Source: a virus
DNA: 51,224 nucleotides
Strand: one strand, 5' to 3'
IMG/VR virus record: IMGVR_UViG_3300042381_000806
Location: 1 to 51,224 of that record
A program made the position numbers and the translations under genes. Shown in pieces: positions 1 through 9,200 of the stretch. The notes beneath the pieces were generated by a model. It saw nothing but the letters and a program-made list of their open reading frames with translations. It did no database searches and had not been told where the DNA came from. How positions within the stretch are numbered: position 1 is the stretch's first letter; each line of letters opens with the position of its first letter.

Positions 1-1518
1 ATCAAATATCTAAAAATCAACCCGAAATATATCAAGGTCATCCGCAACGGAGGCTCAGACCACTTCTACTATAACAATGAGCCAAAGTCAAAGACATTCG
101 TATATACAAGCACACCATTTCGTGGCCTAGAATATCTGCCGGAGATATGGAAACGAATAGTTGCAAAACACCCAGACGCAAAGCTAAAGGTGTTTTCGTC
201 AATGCGCCTCTATGGTCAAGATGACCCAGAGAACTATAAAGAGCTATATCATGAAATCAACCAGCTGCCAAACGCACAGCACTTTTATCCAGTAGAACAC
301 AAAGAGCTTGCACTTCATCTACGAGACGCTGCATTTTTTCTATATCCGAATACTTGGGAAGAAACATCTTGCGTTTCTTTGATCGAAGCAATGAGGTCTG
401 GCTGCATACCTATTATATCAGATGTAGGTGCGCTACCAGAAACTTCTCATGGTTTTGGAAAGATGGTCGCCATGACTGGCATAAATACAACAAGAGGCTG
501 GAAACCAGATCAATCGTTTATAGACAAATTTGCAAATGCAGCAATAGAATATCTAACAGCATTTGATCAAAATAAAAAGTATTACAGCGAAATAAGCAAC
601 TTTGCTATCAATCATTACGATTGGAGCAAAATAAAAATAGAATGGCATGATTATATCAAGGAGATGCAAATGAGTGATAGCAAAAATGGAATACTTCCGG
701 TGGCTTTTCAAGAAGCAATAACGGATAGCTATATTGATAAAGCCAAGGACTTTGTAATGAAGTGGGTTGATCGTGATAGAGAACTTTGCCAGACGACCAG
801 TGACTTTCAGATTGAAAAGTTCATTGCTCTGAACTACAATACAATATCACATGCTGTTGAAAACATTTTGAGAAACAGAAAAGCAGCTGCACTCAATCTA
901 TTCAACAAAAGTGTAGAAATGACAGAACGCCAGCGCGAATTTGATATGAAATGGAGTGAACAGCCAAAGGACAAGCCAATTCGTTGGGAAGACGACAAGG
1001 GCAACAAGAGATGGATTTGGTATGATCTTGATGTTCGCCAGCATGAAATTTATATTGGCGAATCGGAAAACAGCATTCGCGATGCGTGCCACCAGCTTGC
1101 GACATATGACAACATTCTAGAGAAGCTGGAAGAGAAGAATGGCGGCATGGTGACGAGAGAGCAGTTCAATGCTGAATCCGCTGAAAACTGGAAGCGCAAG
1201 TTCCAAACAAACATCTTTGACGACATGCTTTCTCGCCAGACTGGTGTTGCACCGAATGTGTTTGACTCATTCAGAAAGTCAATGGCACCTGGGCTGCTTG
1301 AGTCTTCGGTTCACACAATCAGCACTGATGCGATGCCTAGTTTTGACAAGTCCATCACAAACCCAATTGAGTTCATGACTGCAATGAGCAAGGGCATTGA
1401 AGAAAAGTTCAATGTGTTTGCAGAGGATAAGAGCAGTCTAGTTATAAATAAAGACGAACACTTACAGCAGCCGCAGCAAATAGAAGATTGGTTCAACCAA
1501 GATGCCATTAAGAGATAA
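1..1518 (+). CDS. GT4 glycosyltransferase with extra C-terminal domain (5' truncated)
   Basis: The reading frame is open from base 1, so the N-terminus lies outside the window; 505 residues are visible. Residues 1-215 are the nucleotide-sugar-binding half of a GT-B family 4 glycosyltransferase. The signature is YPNTWEETSCVSLIEAM followed by GALPET. The remaining ~280 residues are hydrophilic, with KRWIWYDLDVRQHE near the middle, and I do not recognise them. An in-frame ATG at 670 lies 6 nt after a perfect AAGGAG, exactly at the domain border, so the C-terminal part may also be made alone. The gene overlaps the next by 17 bp. The likely role is transferring sugars to a virion or cell-surface acceptor; the acceptor is unknown. 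Confidence 0.85.
   Translation: MKYLKINPKYIKVIRNGGSDHFYYNNEPKSKTFVYTSTPFRGLEYLPEIWKRIVAKHPDAKLKVFSSMRLYGQDDPENYKELYHEINQLPNAQHFYPVEHKELALHLRDAAFFLYPNTWEETSCVSLIEAMRSGCIPIISDVGALPETSHGFGKMVAMTGINTTRGWKPDQSFIDKFANAAIEYLTAFDQNKKYYSEISNFAINHYDWSKIKIEWHDYIKEMQMSDSKNGILPVAFQEAITDSYIDKAKDFVMKWVDRDRELCQTTSDFQIEKFIALNYNTISHAVENILRNRKAAALNLFNKSVEMTERQREFDMKWSEQPKDKPIRWEDDKGNKRWIWYDLDVRQHEIYIGESENSIRDACHQLATYDNILEKLEEKNGGMVTREQFNAESAENWKRKFQTNIFDDMLSRQTGVAPNVFDSFRKSMAPGLLESSVHTISTDAMPSFDKSITNPIEFMTAMSKGIEEKFNVFAEDKSSLVINKDEHLQQPQQIEDWFNQDAIKR
658..672 (+). promoter_or_regulatory. Internal ribosome binding site and in-frame ATG
   Basis: AAGGAG at 658-663, a 6-nt spacer and ATG at 670-672, in frame with the glycosyltransferase. 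The following product would be a 282-residue protein starting MSDSKNGIL. Seen in sequence; use is inferred. Confidence 0.5.
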
Positions 1519-2491
1519 CGATGTTCTGACAGCAAGTCAAGTCTACAGACGACAAAGAGCGAGCATTTGGCCCGTTGCTACTATCATTGGTGATGGAGTT
1601 GACTTTCCACAGACGACTGGATGGTTTGGCGGGGGTGCTGCGACCCCTGGGCCAGTTTCGACCATTGATAGACTGAATTTCGTGACGGAGGTGCTCGTCA
1701 GTTCTCCAGCTAAACTGAGCGGTGTTAGAACCGCATTGGCAGCAACAACAGGAAATGGATTTGGTTGGTTCGGTGGCGGCGGTGGGCCCCTATCTACCAT
1801 AGACAAACTGAACTTCTCAGCAGAAACTGTTGCTGTATCGCCAGCAAAACTTAGTATACCAAGGACTCGTGTGGGCAATTCAGCGATAACTGGAAATAGC
1901 TTTGGCTGGTTTGGTGGTGGATTTAATGGTTCTAGCAGCAACTTTTCAACCATCGACCGACTGAACTTCACAGCAGAAACATTGATTAGCTCTCCGGCTA
2001 AACTGAGTCTTGCGAGGGGATATTTAGCAGCAATATCTGGAAATAGCTTCGGTTGGTTTGGTGGTGGATTTCCCGATGCCGGCGTCAGAATTTCAACAAT
2101 AGACAAACTGAACCTCATAGCAGAAACTCTCGCGGTGTCACCAGCGAAACTAAGTACAGTAGCAAACGCAATGTTAGCAGCAACTTCAGGTGCGGGATTT
2201 GGTTGGTTTGGTGGCGGAACAACTGCGGCGGTCACATCTACTATAGACCGTCTGAACTTCTCAGCAGAAACTATTTCTGTATCACCAGCAAAACTTAGTA
2301 TACCAAGAGGATATTTCACATCAACCTCAGGTAGTGGATATGGTTGGTTTGGTGGTGGGTTTAACCCTGGGACCGGTGCTGCCATATCAACCATCGACCG
2401 TATATATTTCACAACAGAAACTGCTGCTGCATCACCAGCAACCCTAAGTGTGGGACGAAACTTGCCAGCTGCTACCGGTTCTGTCACATAA
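1502..2491 (+). CDS. Kelch-like six-repeat protein, paralogue 1 (likely virion surface or fibre protein)
   Basis: 329 residues. After a ~35-residue N-terminus ending WPVA there are six imperfect repeats of about 48 residues. Each has FGWFGGG, then STIDRLNFSAET, then SPAKLS. The double-glycine plus aromatic pattern and repeat length resemble kelch motifs, which would fold as a six-bladed beta-propeller. Ser-Pro is conserved in all six repeats. It overlaps the upstream glycosyltransferase by 17 bp and is followed by a DUF6445-type oxygenase. A paralogue lies at 3127-4071 with the same N-terminal QTTGWF junction. Receptor binding or virion decoration is inferred from location and fold. Confidence 0.8.
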   Translation: MPLRDNDVLTASQVYRRQRASIWPVATIIGDGVDFPQTTGWFGGGAATPGPVSTIDRLNFVTEVLVSSPAKLSGVRTALAATTGNGFGWFGGGGGPLSTIDKLNFSAETVAVSPAKLSIPRTRVGNSAITGNSFGWFGGGFNGSSSNFSTIDRLNFTAETLISSPAKLSLARGYLAAISGNSFGWFGGGFPDAGVRISTIDKLNLIAETLAVSPAKLSTVANAMLAATSGAGFGWFGGGTTAAVTSTIDRLNFSAETISVSPAKLSIPRGYFTSTSGSGYGWFGGGFNPGTGAAISTIDRIYFTTETAAASPATLSVGRNLPAATGSVT

Positions 2492-2515
2492 AAATAACAA
2501 GGAGCAAACTATATC

Positions 2516-3130
2516 ATGAGACAATCACTAATCATCATTGACGACTTCTATGACAACCCATTTGAAGTCAGAAAAATGGCTCTAGAAGCAAAATATCCAA
2601 AGCCAGCTGCACATACCTACCCAGGCAAGAACAGCGATAGTGCTTACTACACGCAAGAGGTTCACGAAAAGATAAAACTCCTTACGGGTGAACCAAATAT
2701 CCGCCCAGCAAAAAATTCAGGATGTGGCTATTTCAGAATATCGCTTGAATCTGATTCTCATGAGCAAGACATTCACATTGATCCTGATTGGGCATGGGGT
2801 GGCGTGTTGTATTTGAATCTGCCACATCAGTTACAAGAAGACTCTGGCACAAAATTTTGGCGGCATAAAAAGCTGAACATTGATAGATGCCCAGATTCAC
2901 CAGAAAAGGGTGCTCAGTTGGGATACACCAATTATCAAGAGATATACGAAAGCTTGATTTATGAAGATGGCAATGACCGCTCAAAATGGGAGCAGTGGGC
3001 AAGTGCTCCAATGAAATACAATAGGCTGGTGTTGTTTGATCCCAAGTTGTGGCATAGTCACGGGTCAAACTTTGGAAATGATATAAATAACGGTAGATTA
3101 GTTCAATTATTCTTTTTGGAAAATGAATGA
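2516..3130 (+). CDS. DUF6445-type 2OG-Fe(II) oxygenase-like protein
   Basis: 204 residues. The metal triad of the double-stranded beta-helix oxygenases is visible: HID at residues 87-89 and LWHSHGSNF with His180. An Arg at 194 in GRLVQLFF would bind 2-oxoglutarate. The pattern matches the DUF6445 family seen beside glycosyltransferase and structural genes in phages. A ribosome binding site AAGGAG lies 11 nt before ATG. The gene sits between the two kelch-like paralogues and overlaps the second by 4 bp, so the two are likely translationally coupled. The substrate is not known; a neighbouring protein or glycan is a reasonable guess. Confidence 0.75.
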   Translation: MRQSLIIIDDFYDNPFEVRKMALEAKYPKPAAHTYPGKNSDSAYYTQEVHEKIKLLTGEPNIRPAKNSGCGYFRISLESDSHEQDIHIDPDWAWGGVLYLNLPHQLQEDSGTKFWRHKKLNIDRCPDSPEKGAQLGYTNYQEIYESLIYEDGNDRSKWEQWASAPMKYNRLVLFDPKLWHSHGSNFGNDINNGRLVQLFFLENE

Positions 3131-4071
3131 CACAATATACAAATACTAAAGGTAGCTTTTGGTCATGGGAAGCGAGAGAACGGCAGTTGGCTGGTGTCTG
3201 GCCAGTAGCAGATCCGGCATATACACAGACTACTGGTTGGTTTGCTGGCGGCTATTCTCCTGGCAGAATCTCCATAATAGACCGACTAAACTTCTCAGCA
3301 GAAACCTTGGTTAGATCTCCAGCAAATCTGACGCTTGCGCGAAGTGGACTCACTGGAACAGCAGGAGGTGGATTTGGCTGGTTTGCTGGCGGAAACTCCG
3401 GGTCTGTATTTGTATCAAACATAGACAAACTAAACTTTTCAGCCCCCACTGCATCCAGATCACCAACAAACTTGAGTTCAGCTAGAGGCAACTCTACTGC
3501 AACTACTGGCAATGGATTTGGTTGGTTTAGTGGGGCAACAGGAGTATCTAGCTTTGATAGACTGAATTTCTCAGCAGAAACAATAGTTATTTCTCCAGCA
3601 ACCTTAAGTGTAGCTAGAACTTCTGGAATTGCAGCCGCATCTAGCAGCAGCTTTGGGTGGTTTGGTGGTGGGGGGTCCATTCCTGGGCTATCGACAATAG
3701 ACCGACTGAACTTCTCAGCAGAAACATCAATTAGATCACCAGCAAATTTGAGCTCAACCAGAGCGTATCTTTCAGCAACTTCTGGTAATGGATTTGGTTG
3801 GTTTGGTGGAGGCACAGGTTCCATTTCAATCATAGACAAACTTACATTCACGACAGAAACCTTGGCTAGATTACCAGCAAACTTGACGAGTGGCGGGCGC
3901 GGCAACCTCGCGGCAACTACTGGCAATGCATTCGGTTGGTTTGGAGGCGGATCACCCATCACATCTATCATAGACCGTCTGAGCTTCAGTACAGAAACTG
4001 TTGCATTGTCGCCAGCAGTCTTGAGTGTCGCCGGCCGATCGGAACCAGCAGCCACTGGGTCCGCTACCTAA
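3127..4071 (+). CDS. Kelch-like six-repeat protein, paralogue 2
   Basis: 314 residues. It is a diverged copy of the 1502-2491 product, with the N-terminus RERQLAGVWPVA and six repeats carrying GWF(G/A)GG, IDRLNFSAET and (R)SPANLS. One repeat has GWFSGATG and one has LPANLT in place of SPANLS. Its ATG overlaps the oxygenase stop (ATGA), indicating translational coupling. The complementary strand is open through most of the repeats because of biased repeat codons; I treat that as an artefact. Same inferred role as paralogue 1. The duplication may permit antigenic or receptor variation. Confidence 0.8.
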   Translation: MTQYTNTKGSFWSWEARERQLAGVWPVADPAYTQTTGWFAGGYSPGRISIIDRLNFSAETLVRSPANLTLARSGLTGTAGGGFGWFAGGNSGSVFVSNIDKLNFSAPTASRSPTNLSSARGNSTATTGNGFGWFSGATGVSSFDRLNFSAETIVISPATLSVARTSGIAAASSSSFGWFGGGGSIPGLSTIDRLNFSAETSIRSPANLSSTRAYLSATSGNGFGWFGGGTGSISIIDKLTFTTETLARLPANLTSGGRGNLAATTGNAFGWFGGGSPITSIIDRLSFSTETVALSPAVLSVAGRSEPAATGSAT

Positions 4072-4101
4072 ATAATATATAACATGGAGTAACATTATAC
4101 T

Positions 4102-4788
4102 ATGAAAAATCTACTAGAAAACATTCTTATTCAACCAAACATTATAAATGAACAAGGCATTGCTGCTATAACTTCGCTAATACAGCAATCAAAGCGAGTA
4201 GACCTTGAAGTGTTTGATCCTCAAAGGACAAATCAAACAGGCAAGACAGAATGGACATTAGATAAAAAAGTCCGTGATACTCAGCATGTAGAACTCAGCC
4301 CAATCATGCCTCAAATAAACTCACTGCTAAAAAAGATTGTCGCGGAAACAATCAACCCCTATTATGGTTTTGAAATTCGTGATGCAGAGGCACCTCAATT
4401 GCTTTGCTATGGAGTTGGTGGACATTATCACCCACATGTTGACGCAGAAGGAATTTGGACAAATCCAGATGGCTCAAAAGAATGGCGCAAAAATATTGAC
4501 AGAGACCTTGCAGTTCTCATATATCTAAACGACGATTACGAGGGCGGCAATCTCGTGTTTCCAGATCTACATATTAGCATCAGACCAAAGAAGGGAATGA
4601 TGGTTGCATTCCCAGCCACACATCATTATTTGCATGGCGTTGAACCAGTAACCAAAGGCGAGAGATTTGCAATTGTTACTTGGATGACCGTAAAAGGATT
4701 TCCTACCGTTGAAGATATAAATAGAGAATACGAAAAAAGATATGCTGCTAATAACACCACCAAACAAGAGGATACTTTCCAGCTATGA
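4102..4788 (+). CDS. Prolyl 4-hydroxylase-like 2OG-Fe(II) oxygenase
   Basis: 228 residues. The catalytic core is clear: HVD at 112-114 in YHPHVDAE, the strand LAVLIYLNDDYEGGNLVFP, His178 in HGVEPV, and Arg188 in GERFAIVTW. This is the P4Hc arrangement of prolyl hydroxylases and phage homologues. The enzyme would use O2 and 2-oxoglutarate to hydroxylate a substrate, typically proline in a peptide. It directly follows kelch-like paralogue 2, whose repeats carry a conserved Ser-Pro, making that protein the obvious candidate substrate (inference). The stop overlaps the next ATG (ATGA). Confidence 0.88.
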   Translation: MKNLLENILIQPNIINEQGIAAITSLIQQSKRVDLEVFDPQRTNQTGKTEWTLDKKVRDTQHVELSPIMPQINSLLKKIVAETINPYYGFEIRDAEAPQLLCYGVGGHYHPHVDAEGIWTNPDGSKEWRKNIDRDLAVLIYLNDDYEGGNLVFPDLHISIRPKKGMMVAFPATHHYLHGVEPVTKGERFAIVTWMTVKGFPTVEDINREYEKRYAANNTTKQEDTFQL

Positions 4789-5432
4789 CGGTTCAATATC
4801 TAAAGCATTATTATGTAAGCTATGAGAATAAAACTATTGCCCTGACTAATACCAATACAGTTGCAGGTGGAAAAATGCACCCAGAGATTGATGGGCTAGA
4901 TGTGCAAATCCAACTTTCAGATTCTAATAATATTGATTACTGCTTGTCAGTAGCTCCAGTTGAGTCCAGTGTTATTGACATTACTGGTGTAACAGTATTG
5001 AATGAAGTTGAATGGAAAAATGAATGGGAATATGGGTTCCACTCAATAAGAGATAGGATGATAGGAAGTATATATCTATCATACAAAGAACGATTTGCAA
5101 GTCTTCCAGATGATTATTATCATCCATATGAGATGCTGTATTCCAACTACATCAAAAGAGTAGAAGCTGGACTCATTACTGCTGAAATGACAGAAGCGGA
5201 AGCTGCATTGGTTGCACCTGTTCTTGCAATAGAAGCATCAGAAAGGGGCATTGATGTGAAAGTGCTTGCGTCAAAGGTCTTGTCACATGCTGGTGTATTT
5301 GATGAAGCTCAGGCACGACTTCTTGCTGAAAGAGGAAAAGAAGTTGACATCCTGTCTGAAAAAGTCTGCGACACAACTTCGGTAGAAACCATAAGAGAGA
5401 GTATAGCTTTGCTCTATGTAATGCCTGAATAA
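4785..5432 (+). CDS. Protein of unknown function in modification cassette
   Basis: 215 residues, not recognised. The N-terminal ~80 residues look beta-rich (TIALTNTNTVAGG, VIDITGVTVL). The C-terminal half is helical and Ala/Glu-rich. No signal peptide or membrane segment is visible. Its ATG overlaps the stop of the prolyl hydroxylase-like gene by 4 bp, so the two are probably translated together, and it lies just before the sulfotransferase gene. A structural or chaperone-like role is possible, but nothing in the sequence decides it. Confidence 0.75.
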   Translation: MTVQYLKHYYVSYENKTIALTNTNTVAGGKMHPEIDGLDVQIQLSDSNNIDYCLSVAPVESSVIDITGVTVLNEVEWKNEWEYGFHSIRDRMIGSIYLSYKERFASLPDDYYHPYEMLYSNYIKRVEAGLITAEMTEAEAALVAPVLAIEASERGIDVKVLASKVLSHAGVFDEAQARLLAERGKEVDILSEKVCDTTSVETIRESIALLYVMPE

Positions 5433-5461
5433 TAAGTCTATTTTTATCATGGAGTCAATTG

Positions 5462-6253
5462 ATGCTTTCGTTTCAAAAGAAATATTTTTTTATTGGTGGG
5501 TTGCCTAGATCTGGGTCGACTCTGCTTTCTTCTATACTTTCACAAAATCCAAATGTGCATTCATCGGTGACAAGCCCGTTATTGCCATTGGTCAGATCAG
5601 CATATGATGTAATAGCCAAAAAAGATGAATACGATTCTCTTATGACTATTCAGACAAAAGAGAAAATATTGAAAGGGTTATTTGATAGCTACTATTCGGA
5701 TACTTCAAAATCAATAGTGTTTGACACAAATAGACTTTGGCCAAATACATACTATCTGGTCAAATCTCTCTTTCCATATTCAAAAATCATACTTACGGTA
5801 AGAGATATATCTTGGGTTGTAGACAGCTTTGAGCGTGCAAGAAATTCAAATCCAATGTATCTTTCTTCTGTATTTCCCGCTGAGCATGATTATAATGTAT
5901 TCACAAGAGCAGATTCTCTTATGCGAGAAAACGGTGTGATTTACAATGCCTATTTTGCAATAAAGACACTTTGGCATTCAGAGTTTAGAAATGATATTAT
6001 GTTTGTGGAATATAACGATTTAGCAAAAAATCCAAAAGAGACTATTGATAGAATCTATAATTTTACAAAAATAGAAAAATATCAACACAACTTCAATGAT
6101 GTTAGCACATCGTATCAAAATTATGATTCCAGCTTGAACTTTCCCGGTTTACATACCACAAAAAGTAAAGTATGCTATACGAATAGAGAAACAGTATTGC
6201 CACCAGAAATATGGAATAAATATAGAGGAATGGAATTCTGGCGTGATGCGTAA
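5462..6253 (+). CDS. Sulfotransferase family protein
   Basis: 263 residues from ATG 5462, chosen over TTG 5459 because GGAG lies 7 nt upstream of the ATG. The PAPS 5'-phosphosulfate loop is plain near the N-terminus: GLPRSGSTLL at residues 13-22. A second conserved block (KIILTVRDISWVVDSF) fits the 3'-phosphate-binding region of sulfotransferases. Such enzymes move sulfate from PAPS to hydroxyl or amine groups of sugars or proteins. Placement between oxygenase and glycosyltransferase genes suggests sulfation of a modified protein or glycan of the virion, which is inferred. Confidence 0.85.
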   Translation: MLSFQKKYFFIGGLPRSGSTLLSSILSQNPNVHSSVTSPLLPLVRSAYDVIAKKDEYDSLMTIQTKEKILKGLFDSYYSDTSKSIVFDTNRLWPNTYYLVKSLFPYSKIILTVRDISWVVDSFERARNSNPMYLSSVFPAEHDYNVFTRADSLMRENGVIYNAYFAIKTLWHSEFRNDIMFVEYNDLAKNPKETIDRIYNFTKIEKYQHNFNDVSTSYQNYDSSLNFPGLHTTKSKVCYTNRETVLPPEIWNKYRGMEFWRDA

Positions 6254-6264
6254 AAGGCTATATT

Positions 6265-9200
6265 ATGAAAATTGCAATAATAGACAAACTGGGGCTCTGT
6301 TATGATGGAGCCACACTATCCAAGCAGGGACTTGGCGGTTCCGAATCTGCTGTAATACTGATTGCCAAAGAACTTCAGCAGATAGGATTTGAAGTTACGG
6401 TATTCAACAACTGTAAAGACGGATCAAATTCAAATCCCGGTATGTATGACGGTGTTCGTTACATAGACAATGTAGATGCAAAATCCCACGGCGAGAAATA
6501 CGATACTGTAGTGGTGTCCAGAACAGTAGCTCCATTCGTCATGAACGATTGGCCGTTTGTTCACACAGCAAAGAAGCGCATTCTGTGGCTGCATGATACC
6601 TTCATTGAAGGCGACGATATGATGGAAAACTTGGTCGTTTCTGGAAAGATAGACCATATCTTCACACTGTCCGACTGGCACACCTCATACATCCTGACAT
6701 GTGCTCACGGCAAGAAGCGCAACTACGAAGTGCTCAAGAAAAAGATATTTCAGACTCGTAACGGTGCTGTCTGTCACATTCCAGAAGTCGACCTGAGCAA
6801 GAAAGACCAAAATCACTTTGTCTACAATGCTTCCGCGACAAAAGGAATGCTTCCACTTGTCAACGACATCTGGCCAGCAATCAGGAAACAGCTTCCACAA
6901 GCCCGATTGAGTATCATCGGTGGTTACTATAGGTTCCGTGAAGGAGCCGCTCCAGACGCGCAGGAAAACACGGTAGAGCAGCTATCAAAGCGGCAAGACT
7001 TGAAAGACCTTGGAGTCACATTCACCGGAGTCATTCCACAGCACGAGATAGCAAAAATTCTTGCAAATGCTTGGATGATGTTGTATCCTGGTGCATTCCC
7101 AGAAACATTTGGAATATCTTCGCTGGAGTCTCTACTCTATAAGACACCACTCATGACAACACGATTTGGCGCGCTGGAAGAAACTGCTGTTGACCTTGCA
7201 TGTTATCATATTGACTATGCGATTGAGCCAAACAGCTTGTTTCCACATATCAACAGGGACCAGCAGGTCCAGAAGTTTCTTCAAGCTTTCTTCTCTGCCT
7301 ACTCTACTCCATATCTCCATCAGCAGAAGCAAAACTATTGCGATGTTGTGAAAGACATTGCTGGATGGGATACTATTGCTCTGCAATGGAAGCAATTCTT
7401 CTATTCCATTCTTGGGGAATTTTTGTCAGTTGATGATTATCGCAGGGTCACTCGAATCAATGATAAGGTTTCCCGCATATTTGGTAGAACCGGAAATATG
7501 CCAGTCCAAAAAGAGTATCGGTCTTTTGCAAAACAAAGACCAATCACGGTTATCTCACCATTCTGGAATGCAGCAGCATATATTGAAAAGAATATTCGCT
7601 CAGTTGCATCGCAAGACTACGATAACTATACCCACATAATAATTGACGATTGTTCTGATGATGAAAGCTACGATATAGCTAAAAAGACAATTGAATCTCT
7701 ACCGAAAACTATTCGTGATCGCTTCTTTCTACTCCATAACAAAGAGAATATTGGATGCATTCGGAATCAGATTACCGAAATCCGCGAATATGCTAGAGCC
7801 GATGACATTGTGATGCTGCTAGACGGCGATGACTGGCTGATAAACAACAACACGATATTCCAATACTACAACGACCTGTATGATCAGGGATATGAATTCA
7901 CCTATGGGTCTATGTGGTCCGTAGTAGACAACATTCCGTTGATTGCACAAGAGTATCCAGCTGAAGTAAAGAAAAACAAGACCTATAGAAGTCATCACTT
8001 CAACTGGAAAATACCATACACTCATTTGAGAACTTGTCTCGGCAAGCATTTTGTTGGATTGGATGAAAGTAAATTCAAGGTCAATAATGAATGGATGAAG
8101 TCTGGCGCAGATAATCCACTATTTTACGAATTGATAGAAAGAATAGATCCAGATAAAATTTATTGCAATCGCGAAATTGTCTGCAACTATAATGACGCAA
8201 ACCCTCTAAACGATTATAAGATAAGAGGAAGTGAACAAAATCAAAATGCTAGTAGGTCGTATGCTAAAAAGGACGGATCAATGAATAAAAAGATACTGGT
8301 TGCAATTCCGACAGCAAAATATATTGAAGTGGAAACATTCAAAAGTCTTTGGGATTTAGAGGTTCCAGATGGATATGAACTTGATTTTCAATATTTTTAT
8401 GGATACTCAATATCACAAATCAGAAACCTAATTGCTGACTGGGCCAAGAGATATGATTATCTGTTTTCTATTGATAGCGATATCGTAATTCCGAGAGATG
8501 CACTGACAAAAATGTTGGCTGCCGATAAGGATATTATTTCCGGGCTTTATATTCAGCGCATTCCAAATACACATACACTTGAAGTCTACATGGATACCCA
8601 AAATGGAGGCTGCACAAACATTCCGTACCAGCTCATAAAAGGAAGAGGCGTAGTAGAAGTTGCTGCTTGTGGCATGGGATGTGCTTTGATCAAGTCAGAA
8701 GTTTTCCGCAAGATGCCATATCCACATTTCTTCTATAAGGAAGCAATCAATCACACAGACACCGTTTCAGAAGATGTATTTTTCTGCATGAAGGCAAGAC
8801 AGAATGGCTTCTTAGTGTGGGCTGATGCGAGCATAGAATGTGATCATAAGGGGTCTACATTCTTCCGAGTGCAGGACACAATTGCTCCAGTTCAAAAAAC
8901 AAAGTCACATCTTCAAAAAGTCGCAGAAGCAGACCTTCTTCCAAAAGAACATGCTGATTATCTAAAGACCATAGATTCGTCTCCAAAAGTAATATATGAC
9001 ATTGGTGCTTGTGTTCAACACTGGACAAGAAAAGCAAAAGAAGTCTGGCCAGATGCGACATACTATCTACTTGATGCAGCTCAATCAGTGGAACCATTTC
9101 TAACAAATGAAAATCATGCTATAGCTGTACTATCCGATGTTGATGGCAGACTCGTTGATTTCTACGAAGACCCAAACAACCCGGGCGGCAACTCATATTA

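Noticed and set aside
1543-2487. 314-codon open frame on the minus strand opposite kelch-like paralogue 1 (and a similar one at 3252-4055)
   Set aside because: Both arise from repeat-biased codons of the sense genes. There is no SD or promoter, and the products are Pro-rich without known motifs.
4068-4074. CTAAATA before the prolyl hydroxylase-like gene as a late promoter
   Set aside because: It lacks the first A of the ATAAATA core found at all other sites, so it is too weak to list.
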